Source: Tetmemena sp. SeJ-2015 (Eukaryota; Ciliophora; Spirotrichea; Sporadotrichida; Oxytrichidae). From it: a DNA stretch of 64,000 nucleotides. The notes beneath the pieces were generated by a model. It made no database searches. It saw only the letters and a program-made list of their open reading frames with translations, and was not told the origin of the DNA. The translations under genes were made by a program, and so were the position numbers. Shown one piece after another: positions 10,600-22,076 of the stretch (its first letter is position 1; each line of letters begins with the position of its first letter). The DNA lies in NCBI GenBank assembly GCA_027382625.1, contig JAJKFJ010021035.1, positions 62,001 through 126,000 on the forward strand, in the 5' to 3' direction.

Positions 10600-12720
10600 C
10601 TCCTCTATTTCTGCGATCATTTCATTGGCTGTCCTCTCTCAAAATACCTTATTCTGCTTATCTATTGCATTCTTTATTACCTTTCTACTGACCTCTTTTC
10701 TTTTGTCTTTAAGTTGTTATATTCCAATAGCTCCTCCATCTTTCTCTTGAACTATCCACTCTCCTTTTCAGATCTTTTTTCTTAACTCTAATCAGCACGT
10801 CCTTCCACTCTCCTTCTATTAACTATGAGAACTACTCCCGTTTCATATTCTCCTCTTTTAGCAAGATGTATGCTGTTCTTTTTCTGGATCTCTGCCTCCA
10901 ATAACTCTCCTTCCTTTCTATGTTCCTTAGTTTACTTCATATCCTCTTTCATAATCTCAAAGGCATCGAAGCTCTCCTTCTCCTGTTAGTGTCTCCTCTA
11001 GACGTGCTTGGAGAGTTATTTCCAATCTCCATGACTTTTCGCTCTTTTTTCTTCTTCGAATAGAGGGCTGAGAGACTCTCCTTTTCTATAGACAGATCCA
11101 CTACTATTACCTTTGCCTGCTACAGTACATCCTAGATCTTTTTCTATCTCTTCTTTCAATTGCAAGTCTGTTGGGCTAAAATCCCTATTTGATTAGAGAA
11201 TTCCATGAACTGCGAGTTCAAGTGATTTATATTACCTTTAAGCTCGTAGTTCTTTCTTCTATTCACTTTATTATCTCCTCCTGCTCATGAGCAATGCCTC
11301 CTCTTTCATTGTTCACCTACATTTTCCCTACCTTCCTCCTATTAATATTTCATTTCCATGGCTAGAAATCCCTTGTAGTTTGTAGACTAATCTCAAATGA
11401 ACTTGAAAAGACATTTAGAGATCAGTATATCTAATTTCATATAGAACAGATAGACAGGCCAAGAAAATACAGACTTTAAGAAGAAAGACTACTTTTATTT
11501 GTATGCTCCACAACAGGGATGGAGATGGCCTGTATATTGTGTAGGAATTCTAGAGTGAGCTTTTGAGAAAATCCTGGAAGGACTCCTTTCATTTTCATTT
11601 CGCTTCTATTTCCTTTGTATCAGAAATATAACTTCGCTGTTAAGCCCTTATTAAATCGCCTCATGCATATTCGATTATTTCTCCTCCTCAGGAGATGAGA
11701 TTGCGATTAGATAGATCATATGGGATATATGGTTCACTAGATGTAAAGATCCCTTAATTTATTATTGGAATCAGGATTTGGTTTATATCTTCTGATAGAT
11801 CAAAGGGTATATATAAAAGAGGGGAGAGTATGGAAAATAGTAGCAGAGAATATCAAAGCCATAAGTATCGTGCCTCTTTACTTCTCCCCTCTCAATTTAT
11901 ATTCTCACAAAAAAAATGAAAATACCTTGCAATCTTTTATAAAGTAAATGAATTACCTCTTGCAGAGAAGATAAAGCTAAGAATCTTTTCAAATTTAGAT
12001 CGGGATACTAGAAGGTTCCATATCTCTCCAGTAATTGAGTCCTCTTTTTTTCCCTTCTATTACCTCAACAACTTGGAGATTTTCTTAAAATATATCCCAT
12101 AAACCTCAACTACTCCTCATTTGTTTATAAGTTAGCATACAATTCTGCAGTAGTTCACTAGGATTTATCAAATTTCTCCTTTCTAGACAACAAGGTAATT
12201 ACTCATACAATACTAATCAGACTCTCATCACTTTTCTTCTGGAAAGAGTAAATATCTGATTCAAGCCCTTCTTCTTTGAGGAATTAATAACTCTACCTCG
12301 AGAGTCAAAATTAATTTTCTGAATTATGTGATGAGTACAGCAACTATACCTAATGTCCTTCGTGACTTCTTCTTGTAGATCTTACTTGACACTCCGAGCT
12401 TATTTTTTATTGAATAAGTATAAAACAAGAGAACATTTACAGTATCATAACAGGAATAGCAAAAGATAAAAAATCAATAACGATTCCAAGAAAAGGTCTT
12501 CGCTCTGAGTATCTGAAGAATCTTCCACTTGACTTTTCTATTCCCATTAGAATCTGAAAGCCCTATTTCGAGATGAGATCTTCTAAAGATCTTCTCGGGA
12601 ATAGGAGATCACTTGCACGTATTGCACTTCACTTCTTTTCCCTGAAAAATCTTCCCTCTGTTATCACTATCTCTGCTGCTCGTATTTGGCATTCTTAAAT
12701 ATGACTAATTTATTTACTAT
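10600..12720 (-). CDS. Coiled-coil protein(s), unknown
   Basis: The plus strand is strongly pyrimidine-rich, and the minus strand is open in long pieces coding for charged heptad-like sequence: FDAFEIMKEDMKQTKEHR, EGELLEAEIQKKNS and KRKMEELLEYNNLKTKEK between 10700 and 11050. Similar lysine/glutamate-rich frames continue to about 12.7 kb, with frame changes that may be introns or errors. Composition suggests an elongated coiled coil of the cytoskeletal or ciliary kind, but no family is recognised. Start and exon limits are not determined, and more than one gene may be present. Confidence 0.4.
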
Positions 12721-12764
12721 GATAAGTTATTGAAAATAAAAGCAAATATTTTCTTCTATCCAGG

Positions 12765-13201
12765 AATGGAATTTATCTGGAAACAAAACATAAATTTAAG
12801 AATATATGAAAATAGGTAACTCTGTTTATGTATCCATCCAGGGTTTGAGAAGAGATAGAGAAGATAAAAGAAAAGCTCAAGGGATTGAATGGATTTGAAG
12901 AACTGGATGAAGTGGAAGAATGCATACTCCCAGAGAAATACTGCCTCGATCAAATAAGGAAAGAGATCAGAACTCATGAGCTAGTAAGAGAAATATTCTG
13001 CAGCAGAAACTACAAATTAAGCAAAACAATACAAAAAACACTAGAGAAGAGGCCATTTTAGAAGATCAGAATCTACTAGAATGATAGTATATCGTAATAG
13101 CAGAGAAAAGAATTAGAAGGGATAGAAGAGAAGATAAAAGTCAAGAGAAGAGAGTGTAGAGGAGCAGACTTAGTAAAAAAAAATAAATATAAAGATCATT
13201 G
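12765..13201 (+). CDS. Unknown protein, two exons
   Basis: The ATG at 12765 starts MEFIWKQNINLRIYENR, followed by a probable GT..AG intron (12819-12839). The second exon (about 12850-13201) is continuously open with TAA/TAG as Gln and ends at TGA 13199-13201; it is rich in K, E, I and R (FEELDEVEECILPEKYCL and so on). The junction leaves a one-base frame problem. A minus-strand ORF across the same bases uses no TAA/TAG and is taken as a shadow. Not recognised. Confidence 0.45.
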
Positions 13202-13235
13202 AAATCAAATGAAAGAAAATAAATTTATTGTTTAA

Positions 13236-13790
13236 TCAAAATCCAAAAACTTCCCTCCTCTTCTTTCTGTTTTCCTCAAAGATCAATATAAAATTACCCT
13301 TTTCCCACTCTCTCTTTCCGCAAAAGATACTCGCCTCTCGTTGGTAGATACTTACAGGAGTATTAAAGATAATGGAGAAATTGAGATCAACCTTTGTAAT
13401 CTCTAGTAGCTTGGGATTGTCAGAAAACAACTCGTGAACATGTTGACTATCGTTCATGTCCTTCTCCAACCTCACCCTTAAACATTCGAGATGAGTTGAG
13501 CTCAGTTCGGCTTAATATTTTGTATAAAGGACCCTAAGAATAGGCTCTAGATTCTTCTTCTAGATTTCATCTTCCCATAGAACATCTCTGGTAACATTAA
13601 CACCAAAGAACTCTCTGTCCAAATTCTAGTTGTGGTACTTGTCACAAGTAGGAAGAATAAAGTTATTGACTTAGGAAGAGTATGCGGAGTATGATGGTTC
13701 ATGCAAGTGAACTCCAGTAGAAGGAAGTCTTGATACTACTAAAATCGTGGGAGATTAACCTGTCACTTGATTTCAGATGAGAGAGTTGGA
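13236..13790 (-). CDS. Unknown protein, C-terminal part
   Basis: A single minus-strand frame runs from about 13790 to the TGA at 13236-13238 and uses TAA/TAG as Gln. It contains VSRLPSTGVHLHEPSYS, FILPTCDKYHNQNLDREFFG and a C-terminus EENRKKRREVFGF. A conserved-looking PSYSAYS patch resembles the PSYNP motifs of some ribosome-biogenesis factors, but this is too weak to name a family. The start lies upstream and was not found. The gene is convergent with the plus-strand gene ending at 13201. Confidence 0.5.
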
Positions 13791-14277
13791 ACTGGATATT
13801 GAGCTAAATAAAGATATAGATCAGAAGAGAGAGAAAAGAGATCATCTGAGGAGAAGAATAAAGGAAGAAGAGAGACTATTATAATTCAAGACACTTCCCT
13901 TGTACTGCAAATTCTCAAAGAACTTCTCTTGACTAAAATGCAGAAGCAAGAGGAGGCCATACCAAAGGCTACAAAAATAATTACTGAACATCGGAGGTAA
14001 CCAACTTCTAATTTCCTTTATAGATTCTCTACCTACTTATAAGTTCACAAAATGTCTATTATGGGAATATTATGATTGAGTGATCGAGTATTTGATATTT
14101 TGAAATAAATTGAGTAATAAATAAGGAGTGATCCGATAATATATTGCTTATTCTTGCAAATAATTTATATATAATGAATTGAAATGTAAGTTTGGAATGA
14201 AGTTCTTAATTATTTAAATAAGTTTAGAGCTTATTTTTACACTTCATAATCTTCTAATTTAGGCTTCTCATTACTGA

Positions 14278-14547
14278 ATGATCGAACCTGAGCTCAAGAT
14301 GGAACTCATAGTAGCTTTATTGACACCATTTCTTCCTTCAAAGGTCTAAAAAGAGCTCCTACATTAGTGTCTATTAGAGAAATCAGAATCTCCTTATAAT
14401 GATATACACTCCTACTTTTTAAAGATAATTAGAGCTAACGAGCAAGAGATGTTTTAAATAAGGAAAAGAATAAGACACAAGTTAAAGATAAAATAAAAAG
14501 CAGATGAAAGTTCTTTTTTGCGAAATAGAATAAATTAAATAAAGTGA
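14278..14547 (+). CDS. Small unknown protein
   Basis: An 89-codon frame from ATG 14278 to TGA 14545-14547 contains eight TAA/TAG codons read as Gln. It starts MIEPELKMELIVALLTPF and continues into a K/R/I-rich tail. It could be the last exon of a larger gene. The flanking AT-rich DNA (13800-14270) shows nothing else I can support. Confidence 0.4.
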
Positions 14548-14969
14548 GAGCAAATTCTTGTTCAGTGGAAACCTACTTTTAAATTTTGTATTTTGACAAT
14601 AATAAGTTCTCGATCACTAAATCGTAATCATCCCATACTACTACGACATCCATTAAAGACACACTGAGCAATGGCAACACTTTTTACGATCAATTTACAG
14701 TAAGGGATGTCTTCTCTAGGCATCTGTGTCTTTCCATGTACTGAATCAGATTGATTTACATCCACTGGAATTTTACAATAATTCTTTGGACAATAATTGA
14801 CAGCCATCTTCTTTGCTGAAATAAACTTAGCTAAGTAAGGATAAAATATAACTTCGAAGTCAATGAAAAACTTGAAAGAAGGGGTTGATAAAATTTTTGT
14901 AGTTGAGATCCCTCTAGATTATTGTGACCACTCCAGGCACAAGAAGATTTTTTTATCGAGGAAGGTCTC

Positions 14970-15480
14970 ATGAATTTGAGGTATGATTACTCATTTACTG
15001 CCCTAAGAAAAATAAAAGTCTCATTTTCTTATTTGAAATAGTAAAAGGATTGTTCTCCAGCCTTCAAGAGAGAGTTTATGTGCTTTATTTTGATCCTACA
15101 TTCAAGGAATGGAAAATGCTATCAGTCCTATAATAGTAAGCCCAAAAACAAGAAGAATAAAATAGAGGAAGTTGCATATTCGTTGTCTGGAGAAGAACAT
15201 ATAGATATAGTACAGAAAAGAATCCTCAAAGGACATCTAAGAATTCTAAGGATGTTCAATAACAGAGAAGTAGTTTTCCAGTAAATCAATGTCATCCACG
15301 TTCAGGAGCATATCTTAAGACAAGCAAGGGCAAGAACCAGAAGCCAGTAACTAAGCAGCATATCCAGATTGTAGCTCAAATTTATTAATATGCTGATGAA
15401 TGACGTAGATTTAACCTACCGCTCTCTGGTAATCATAAGACATTATTAGAGCCCTAAGCAAACCTTCAGGTAAATTATAT
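14970..15480 (+). CDS. Unknown protein
   Basis: The frame is open from an ATG at 14970 to a possible GT splice site near 15474 with many TAA/TAG glutamines. It includes KIEEVAYSLSGEEHIDIVQ and LQLKFINMLMNDVDLTYRS. A competing frame over 15020-15110 (LFEIVKGLFSSLQERVYVLY) is also plausible, so a frameshift or insert may split it. An upstream coding-like patch at 14640-14800 may belong to the same gene. The family is not recognised. Confidence 0.4.
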
Positions 15481-15640
15481 CCCAAGATGAAGCATTTTAA
15501 AATATAAATACTCCCTCTGGATCATGAAGTATTTAGAGAAAAATTAAAAAGTTAGTAGTTCATTCTGAACTAGACCTAGGAAAATAGCTTTATAATTCTG
15601 TTTTCAAAGGTAGTCCAGGATATGAAGTAATTAAGTTTCT

Positions 15641-15994
15641 TTAATACAAAAGTATAAATAACGAATTTATTTTTTTGTAATAAATAATAAAATTATTAAT
15701 CGTCTGGTTATTTATCATTGTACCGTTCTTCGTGGCAAATGTCCATGCTAAGGCAGTTGATAAAGTCTCTGAGGAGGAAGGATAAGAAATTAGGAGCATA
15801 ATAAAAAAAATGTAATCCCCCAATGAATGAAGATGACAATGCCGAGCCAGATATTGCATAGTAAGCAGAAAGAGCAATAAGGAAAAAGACAGAAATGCGA
15901 ATAATATTATGTTTTCAGCTTTGTTTTTTAAAATTCTAGATTCTGTTGACTTTTCTACAGCTGCCGGCCTATTGTAGCATGTGTAGGCAGTCAC
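15641..15994 (-). CDS. Doubtful ORF with hydrophobic segments
   Basis: A 117-codon minus-strand frame encodes two hydrophobic stretches (NIILFAFLSFSLLLFLLTM and a later weaker one). It uses no reassigned codons, and the plus strand over 15700-15930 is also open with Gln codons (PPMNEDDNAEPDIAQQAERA), so the coding strand is unresolved. It lies just outside the GC-rich inverted-repeat element. Confidence 0.2.
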   Translation of the reverse strand: MTAYTCYNRPAAVEKSTESRILKNKAENIILFAFLSFSLLLFLLTMQYLARHCHLHSLGDYIFFIMLLISYPSSSETLSTALAWTFATKNGTMINNQTINNFIIYYKKINSLFILLY

Positions 15995-16110
15995 AGTTGA
16001 AAACCGAGCTCAAATCTAAGTGGAATTTATTTGAAAAACCGAAGTTAATTGAAATTAAACAGTCTAATTATTGTGTTACGCATCAATTAAATCAAAAATT
16101 AACTTTTGCC

Positions 16111-16644
16111 GATTAGTGGATTAGTACAATTAAGGCGTAAACGGTTATAAAAATCACAGTCTAGTTGTGCTAATGTGCAAGTGTACTAAACAGCCGATCC
16201 TTTATCAGATGCTTACTTCGGTGAACTATAAGTCTCTCACAGTCTCTCAAGTGTTTCCCCATTGGTATAGGTGGCTAGGATAGGGCGAGCCGTCAAGTAG
16301 TAGGAATCCGGAGTGTACTCCTTGGCCAGTGCGGAGTACCCTCCCAGTGAGGTCGGGTTCGAACCCCACCGGTGACCGGAGGCGGTATGTGCGTGGGAGT
16401 CGGTGTTTACAGAGTGGATTTGGTAAGGATGAGAAGAGCAACAGTTACAGTGAGATACGGTATGGGGAGGTCACCGGTGGGGTTCGAACCCTCACCCAGG
16501 GGAGACTCCGCACTGGTCATGGATCACACTCCGGCTTCCTGATACTGTTTGCACTCAGAGGCGAGATCGTAAATGTTGGACTGTGGTAGCACCCTGAGAG
16601 ACCTAATCTCTAAGTTTTGCTGCGGTGGATTAGTGGATTAGTGG
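16111..16644. mobile_element. GC-rich inverted-repeat element bounded by GATTAGTGGATTAGT direct repeats
   Basis: GATTAGTGGATTAGT occurs at 16111-16125 and again at 16628-16642. Between them lies an island far richer in GC than its surroundings. It contains two ~90 bp arms in inverted orientation (about 16298-16387 and 16454-16544) separated by ~66 bp. Each arm has GGTTCGAACCC, identical to a tRNA box B core (16356-16366; minus strand near 16480-16490), and a TGGCCAGTGCGG or TGACCAGTGCGG element like box A. The A-to-B spacing (~20 bp) is shorter than in functional tRNA genes and I could fold no cloverleaf. A tRNA-derived short element duplicated head to head is the best description; a foldback transposon is the alternative. 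Confidence 0.5.
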
Positions 16645-16715
16645 AAATGGAGGTGTTGTAGTTTGAGATGGTACGCCTGAATATAAACCAAGCCAACAAA
16701 AAACCAATCAGGGAT
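16625..16715. repeat. Dispersed repeat copy 2
   Basis: This aligns with 1201-1295 in the same orientation: GGTGGATT(A/G)GTGGATT, then TACGCCTGAAT, then ACCAATCAG. Divergence is moderate, so the copies are not recent duplicates. Here it forms the right edge of the GC-rich element, whereas copy 1 sits upstream of the Rep-like ORF. Confidence 0.7.
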
Positions 16716-16919
16716 AGTTTAAAATTTAAAGTTGATCTCATTTATTTAATTTGATTTCGGGTATTTATTTAAATCTTACCTATATAAGAAATATCTAAAA
16801 AGCGGCAGCACATTAGAGCCAGTCGATATCAGCCTTGGAAAAGCATTCATTTTGCTTCTTAAAACCTTCGATTCTCCATTAAATCTCATCTATAATAAAG
16901 ATAATATCAAGAAATGATA

Positions 16920-19265
16920 AAAGACGAATAGGACTTGAATAAGTTTTATTAAATTTTAAGCCTTTAAACGGGATATCGAAGCCCAAGATCTTTTAATCAA
17001 GATAAGATTAATAAGAAGAGTAGCGATGCTCTTATCAAGAAAGGCCTGCTATGATGATAAGCGAATTTGTCACACTCAATTAAAACTATTCAATGACTTT
17101 GATTGCAGCTCTACCTAGTATTTAACTCAGCCAAAGACAGTTGAATCATTTTAGAACTAAAATATTGTCTAGATCTAGCAATACTCTTTATACTAAATCA
17201 ATTCCATGAATGAGCAAAGCATCGCATTCGACGGCCAAAGATAGTAAATCAATATAGACGCTTTATTTTAAATATGATTGTTTATATTTAAGGTTAGCAA
17301 GTTGACCCCCTTCATTAAACTTTCGCAAGGAACTGTGCACATTCAAAAACTTTATCTAACAAATAGATACAAAAGAAAAATTAAAACTAATAATCTTAGA
17401 TCATCATCAAATCACAAGTACAGGAAAATTTTGAAGAGGCAACTGTAAAGTAAAGTTAGAAAAAGAGTAGAAGCTAACTTAAAGCGTCTAATTTTTAAAA
17501 CCTAGCCCTAGTCATTAACAAGGTTTATATTATTATTCTTAATTTATACATGAAGAAACTCGAGTAGAGGAACCTATTATTTCAAGAGTTAAACTTTGAA
17601 TATTACATATCAATTGTAATTATTTTCCATGATTAAATATGGATTTAAATGCTGAAAGCAGTAGAGTAGCAGCAGATAATAAATTTGTAAAGTAAAGTAA
17701 AGTAAAATATTAGGACAAAACAAATAATCAATTTTAAAACCAGCACTTATTCAGTACTAGTTCTATTATCGAATTACTATCCTATGTAAATAATAAATTT
17801 GAAAAAGCAATAAAGATAAAAAGTGAGGAAAGTTCAAAAAGAATATTCCATGTTGGATTCCTCTTGTTTACCACTAAATCCACTGTCATAGCCTCTTTCT
17901 CCCTTTAAATATAATATGATGCAGTCTCAATCAACAGACTAGAGAGGCTCCAGTACAAGCTACTAAGTATATTCCAACTTTCCTCTTGGTTTCAACTCTC
18001 AATATATTGATCTATTTGATGGAATGTTTCCAAGGAATGATGGAAATTTAATCTCTGCAGTTATTCGAAGCCAGACTTTGATAACGATTATAGTAAAGAA
18101 TTTATTAAAAAATCGTCTTAAATAACAATTGAAATTAATTTATAAGTTTTTATTTTACGCTAAATGACAAGATGGCCAGATACTTTAAAAAAAAATTAAG
18201 AAATTCTTAATGAAAATCGTATTAGCAAGTCAAATCCCCAATCATCTAAGTTTATCATAAATCATTTTATTAAAAAATAAAAGATATTAAATACCATTAA
18301 GAGAGATAAAAAAGGCTTAATTCAATTCCCTAGTTAATATTTATTCATTTTCCATTCTCTTACATTTATTTAGGTTTCTACCTCAAACTCTGTGTCATCA
18401 AACTACATAAATCAGCAGTTCAAGAAGAAAATTTTCTTAATTGACAAGAATTCATAAATATAATAAGCAAATACTTCGTAAATTTAAAATTTTTAAGGAA
18501 TATTTAACAAAATTACTGTCTTATCATTTCCATTTTCACAATTACATTTACTAATTAATTCACTAAATTGAAAAATTAAATCCTATAATTAAGACAAGGT
18601 GTTAATTAATTTGCTGCAGTTCATACTCAAGAGGAAATTTTGATTTTACCTTAGTAAGAATAGCAATAAGACACTTCAGCAATAATTTTCCAGATTTATA
18701 ATGTCTATAATAAAACTGTACTTCTCATCAAGTAAATCAGTAGACTTAGTATTCTGGAAATGATGGTGGTGCTTCCAATCTCCCTATATAGAATAGTTTT
18801 GGAGATTAGGTTATCTATGGTTCAGGAATAAACTATCAGCAGCCTTCCTTATTTATTCATTCACTCTAATAGCAGGCACTTAATATGATGTTAGAGAACA
18901 ACTAATTTGAAAATCACATGGAGTATTTCTAAGCACATTACTCTCATAATTTGCCTGACAAAAACAGCCTCCAGCCATTCAGTTTGATTCCCTCTAAGAA
19001 ATCTCTTAATGACATTATTTTTGCTTCTAGCTTCCAAGAAGGCACATGGGTGCTTAGAAGCTAAATACTTTCGATCACAGATCACCTTAGTTGCAGCTCT
19101 CTCAAGAACTCAACTAGTCGATAGACCCTTCAAGCCTTTAAAAGTTCAAGTTTAAAGGAGAAAAACTGTTTTAAGTTTGTATAATCTGAATTAATAATTT
19201 ATTATATGGGAGTATAATTAACTGAGCTCTATGTAGATGGAGAGCTTGAATAGAGAGATAAATGA
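16920..19265 (+). CDS. Unknown Q/S/N-rich protein, multi-exon
   Basis: Several plus-strand blocks are open with abundant TAA/TAG glutamines. These are 17070-17270 (DFDCSSTQYLTQPKTVES), 17290-17540 (KLYLTNRYKRKIKTNN, basic), 17640-18100 (DLNAESSRVAADNKFE, then LGFNSQYIDLFDGMFPRNDG) and 18730-19265 (YSGNDGGASNLPIQNSFGDQ, ending at TGA 19263-19265). AT-rich stretches between them (for example 18110-18600) are probably introns or eliminated DNA. The third block is split by the mobile insert at 17676-17801, whose removal keeps the frame. No domain is recognised; composition suggests a disordered or regulatory protein. Confidence 0.5.
17676..17801. mobile_element. Short germline insert with 12-bp direct repeats, copy 1
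   Basis: ATAATAAATTTG is perfectly repeated at 17676-17687 and 17790-17801, and the match stops exactly at 12 bp on both sides. The 102 bp between them start with tandem TAAAG units, then TAAAATATTAGGA, and end with ATCCTATGTAA. The related copy at 51375-51496 shares these ends but has a different 12-bp flank, so the flank is a target-site duplication or pointer, not part of the element. Excision leaves AADNKFEKAIKIKS as one frame. The unit is 114 bp with no TGA, so the frame also stays open if it is retained. Confidence 0.75.
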
Positions 19266-19820
19266 AATCAGAAACAAACATAGTAAGTTGAAATGAGGAG
19301 TAGCATAGAGTGGCAGTTAAAAAAAAAACAAGAGAGAAATAATGTAAGCCCTCTTCCTATGGTGAGTGATCACAGATCATTTAATCATAACAACAACATT
19401 AGAAATAGCAAAGATTTTTCTCCTGTTAGCAGTCCAAGACTATTTAAAATACACATTTATTTTTCTAATATATATTTCCTTCAATTCACTAAACATAGCA
19501 ATGACAACGAAAATTTTACATATCTTTTAGAAGATTTTCTTAGCGTTTTAAGAACAGAATTTTTATTTCCTAAATCCTCCCTTTATTATTTTTATGAGTA
19601 TAAGCATTTTAAAAAGGAAAAATTGAAAATATCTGTTCTGTGAGTAATGTTAAGCCTAGTAATGAGTCATTAATGGCCTTCCTTTTTCTAAATAGAAAGT
19701 AGTTCTCTAATAATATTTAAGAATAAATAATATTAATGATTTTCGAGTGTCTTTGTGAGGCTTGGTAATTTGAAGAATTAAAGTTAATAATTAAGAGCTA
19801 GTGTGATTTAAGCTTAATAA

Positions 19821-22053
19821 ATGTAAATGAAGCAGGTTTATCTGACAGATCTGTTCAGGGACCCACATGAGGGTGTCATGGTTAACCATCGCTTTATAAT
19901 CAAGAATAAGATTGGCAAGGGTTCATTTGGCTCTATATTTAGAGGTAAGACACAGGAAAATATATTCACCATGAGAAAGGATAACAATTTGTATCAATAT
20001 AAAAAATTTCATATGTTGAATAATGTTCTCTATAGCTAAGGAGAAATATTCTACAAATAAATTTATGATTGGTTTTTTATAAAGGACTAAACGACCGGAA
20101 GTGATTGTGCATTAAAAATGGTAATTAAAATATCCCTCTCTCTCAAATTGAGGACTTAGATATCACCAAATGATCTAGGCTAACTAGATCTGTCTGGAAA
20201 TATCAAATTTTTTATTTTTCATCAAGGATAAAGGGTTTTAATGCTTAATTGTTTTATAGGAGATGAAAAATTGTAAAGCTCCCTTGGTAATTTATGAAGC
20301 CAAAGTTTATAAATGGATGTAAGGAGGAGGTAAGCTAATTTTTAAGAAATTTTAAGAGCTTAAGTACTGTGTTAATTAGCTATTTACTAACTTTCCTACT
20401 TACGATAATAGAGTTAATGATTTTGTGATAGGGGGGATTCCGAAGTTATATTGGTTTGGAACTGAAGGAGACTACAAATAATGGCAATCGAACTTTAGGA
20501 AATAACCTAGAAGATTTGTTACGCGAGTGTGGCGGTCGCATGTCGCTTTAAACAGTTCTCATTATCGCCGATTTTATGGTAAGGTCAAAAAGTTTGCTCC
20601 TATATATTCAGATTCTAGTTATCCAACTCGCATTTCTTTTCGAGACAGACTCACATAACAACAAAATTTTAGTTTAGAAGAATTGAGTTCATGCACTCGC
20701 ATAACTACATTCACAGAGACATCAAACCTGAGAACTTCGTTATTGGACTGCCGAGATCTAAGCAAGGGCAAATCTACGTCATAGATCTTGGCCTCGCCAA
20801 ACGATTTAGAGACCCTAACACAGGAATGCACATTAATAAACTGGATGTACAATTATGCTTACAATTTTACATACCTTAAAGTTCTAAGTTAAGCTTGACG
20901 GGTACAGCCCGATATGCATCGATTAACGCTCATCTTGGTTTTTGTAAGCAATAGCATATTAAAAACTGAAGTTATTCCCAAATTTTTTTAATAACCATGT
21001 TGTTATAGAATAGAGCAGAAGAGATGATTTGGAATCTATCATGTATGTTCTAGTTTACCTAGCGAAGGGGATGCTGCCTTGGCAAGGAGTGAAGGCTCTA
21101 AATCGACATGAGAAGCAAACTCAAATCATGGACGTGAAGATGGCAGTACCTGAGACTATGTTGTGCTAAAGTCTTCCATGTAACACTTGTCTATTCTAAT
21201 CTAAGAATTTAAATGGGATTCAGTGATGCCTTACTCTACATAAACAGTGTGTGTGCTTATTAATTTAATAAAGGGAATTGAAGTTCGATCAGAAGCCTAA
21301 CTACGAAGATATTAGAAAGATGATATTCAAGGATATTTACAAGAGAAAGCACTTCCCAAGATAAGATTTAATGTTCAATTGGTAGATCATTCAAAAGGGG
21401 GCTGGATAAGAAGAAGGATCCTTAAGTAGAAAAGAAAATAATCATCAACAATATGAACTCATAGTAAATAGAAGGGGTGCAACATTTCTTATTAGAATAT
21501 TCAACTAACATAAGTTTAAGCTAGTTAGAAGGCGTCTCAATCTTAATCTAACTTAGGTCAAGCCGCTGGGTAAAAATATAGTAACCCCTTCAAAGTTTAG
21601 AAAGCAAGGGTAAAAGCGTAATACTCTTGAATGAATAGTCCATCTTGATCAAACAGTTCTTTAATCAAAAGAAAATGGTATTTGATTTTAAAGTTGCTAG
21701 CTTAAGATCCAAGTATATAGGATGGCCTCAATCCAAGTGGATCTATGACGTTTTAGAAGGGTTTTCAATAAGAAGCAATCAGCTACTCTAGAAAGTTCGC
21801 TTAAATATTTAAATAGCAATTCGAGCACAAGATACAGAGTCAAATGCATGACATAGAAGAAAAGAAGTGCATCTTCAAAGAATAGATTCGGCAAGATAAA
21901 ACAAGACTCCTTTTAAATGTTATGAATAGGAAGAATCATATCGAGAACGATTCATTATAAATCTTAGATTGTTTAATTCTAATATTTTATTCTGAAATGT
22001 CTGTGGATGATGCTTCATTTAACTCAGAAGAAATGAAAGAAATAGTGGGCTGA
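19821..22053 (+). CDS. Casein kinase 1-like serine/threonine kinase
   Basis: The kinase domain follows the CK1 pattern: glycine loop GKGSFGSIF (~19913-19940), Lys in CALKM (20107-20120), [12 protein letters not shown] (TAA as Gln), [12 protein letters not shown], catalytic HRDIKPEN (~20716-20740), DLGLAKRF in place of the usual [20 protein letters not shown] and [22 protein letters not shown] introns are seen at 19945-20084, 20121-20259, 20330-20431, 20579-20672 and 20944-21008, and an IES lies at 20830-20872. The C-terminal extension is Q/N/K-rich and stops at TGA 22051-22053. Frame slips of one base are needed near 19944, 20476, 20494 and 21210. The start codon is taken as ATG 19821 (M-Q-M-K-Q-V-Y). 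CK1 enzymes act in many pathways; the substrate is unknown here. Confidence 0.85.
20830..20872 (+). other. Candidate IES, pointer ACAT
   Basis: ACAT at 20830-20833 and 20869-20872 bounds a 39-bp unit inside the kinase gene. Removal joins NTGMH to [15 protein letters not shown], reproducing the CK1 HIPY..LTGTARY spacing. The insert does not start with GT. It is a multiple of three, so the frame alone does not prove excision; the family alignment does. Confidence 0.7.
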
Positions 22054-22076
22054 GAAGCTAATACTCAAATTCTATT

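Noticed and set aside
12756..12977. Minus-strand hydrophobic ORF
   Set aside because: It opposes a plus-strand frame that uses TAA/TAG as Gln and ends at TGA 13201; the hydrophobicity comes from complementing lysine/glutamate codons.
16323..16400. Possible tRNA gene
   Set aside because: Box A- and B-like motifs are present, but their spacing is too short and no acceptor or anticodon stems can be formed.
16247..16589. Overlapping ORFs on both strands (64 and 86 codons) in the GC-rich island
   Set aside because: They lie across the inverted-repeat arms, which are GC-rich and stop-poor on both strands; they are by-products of the repeat, not genes.
21165..21204. Extra IES with pointer ATG in the kinase gene
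   Set aside because: Excision would give the expected [12 protein letters not shown] only if one more base were added; the boundary cannot be fixed from sequence.
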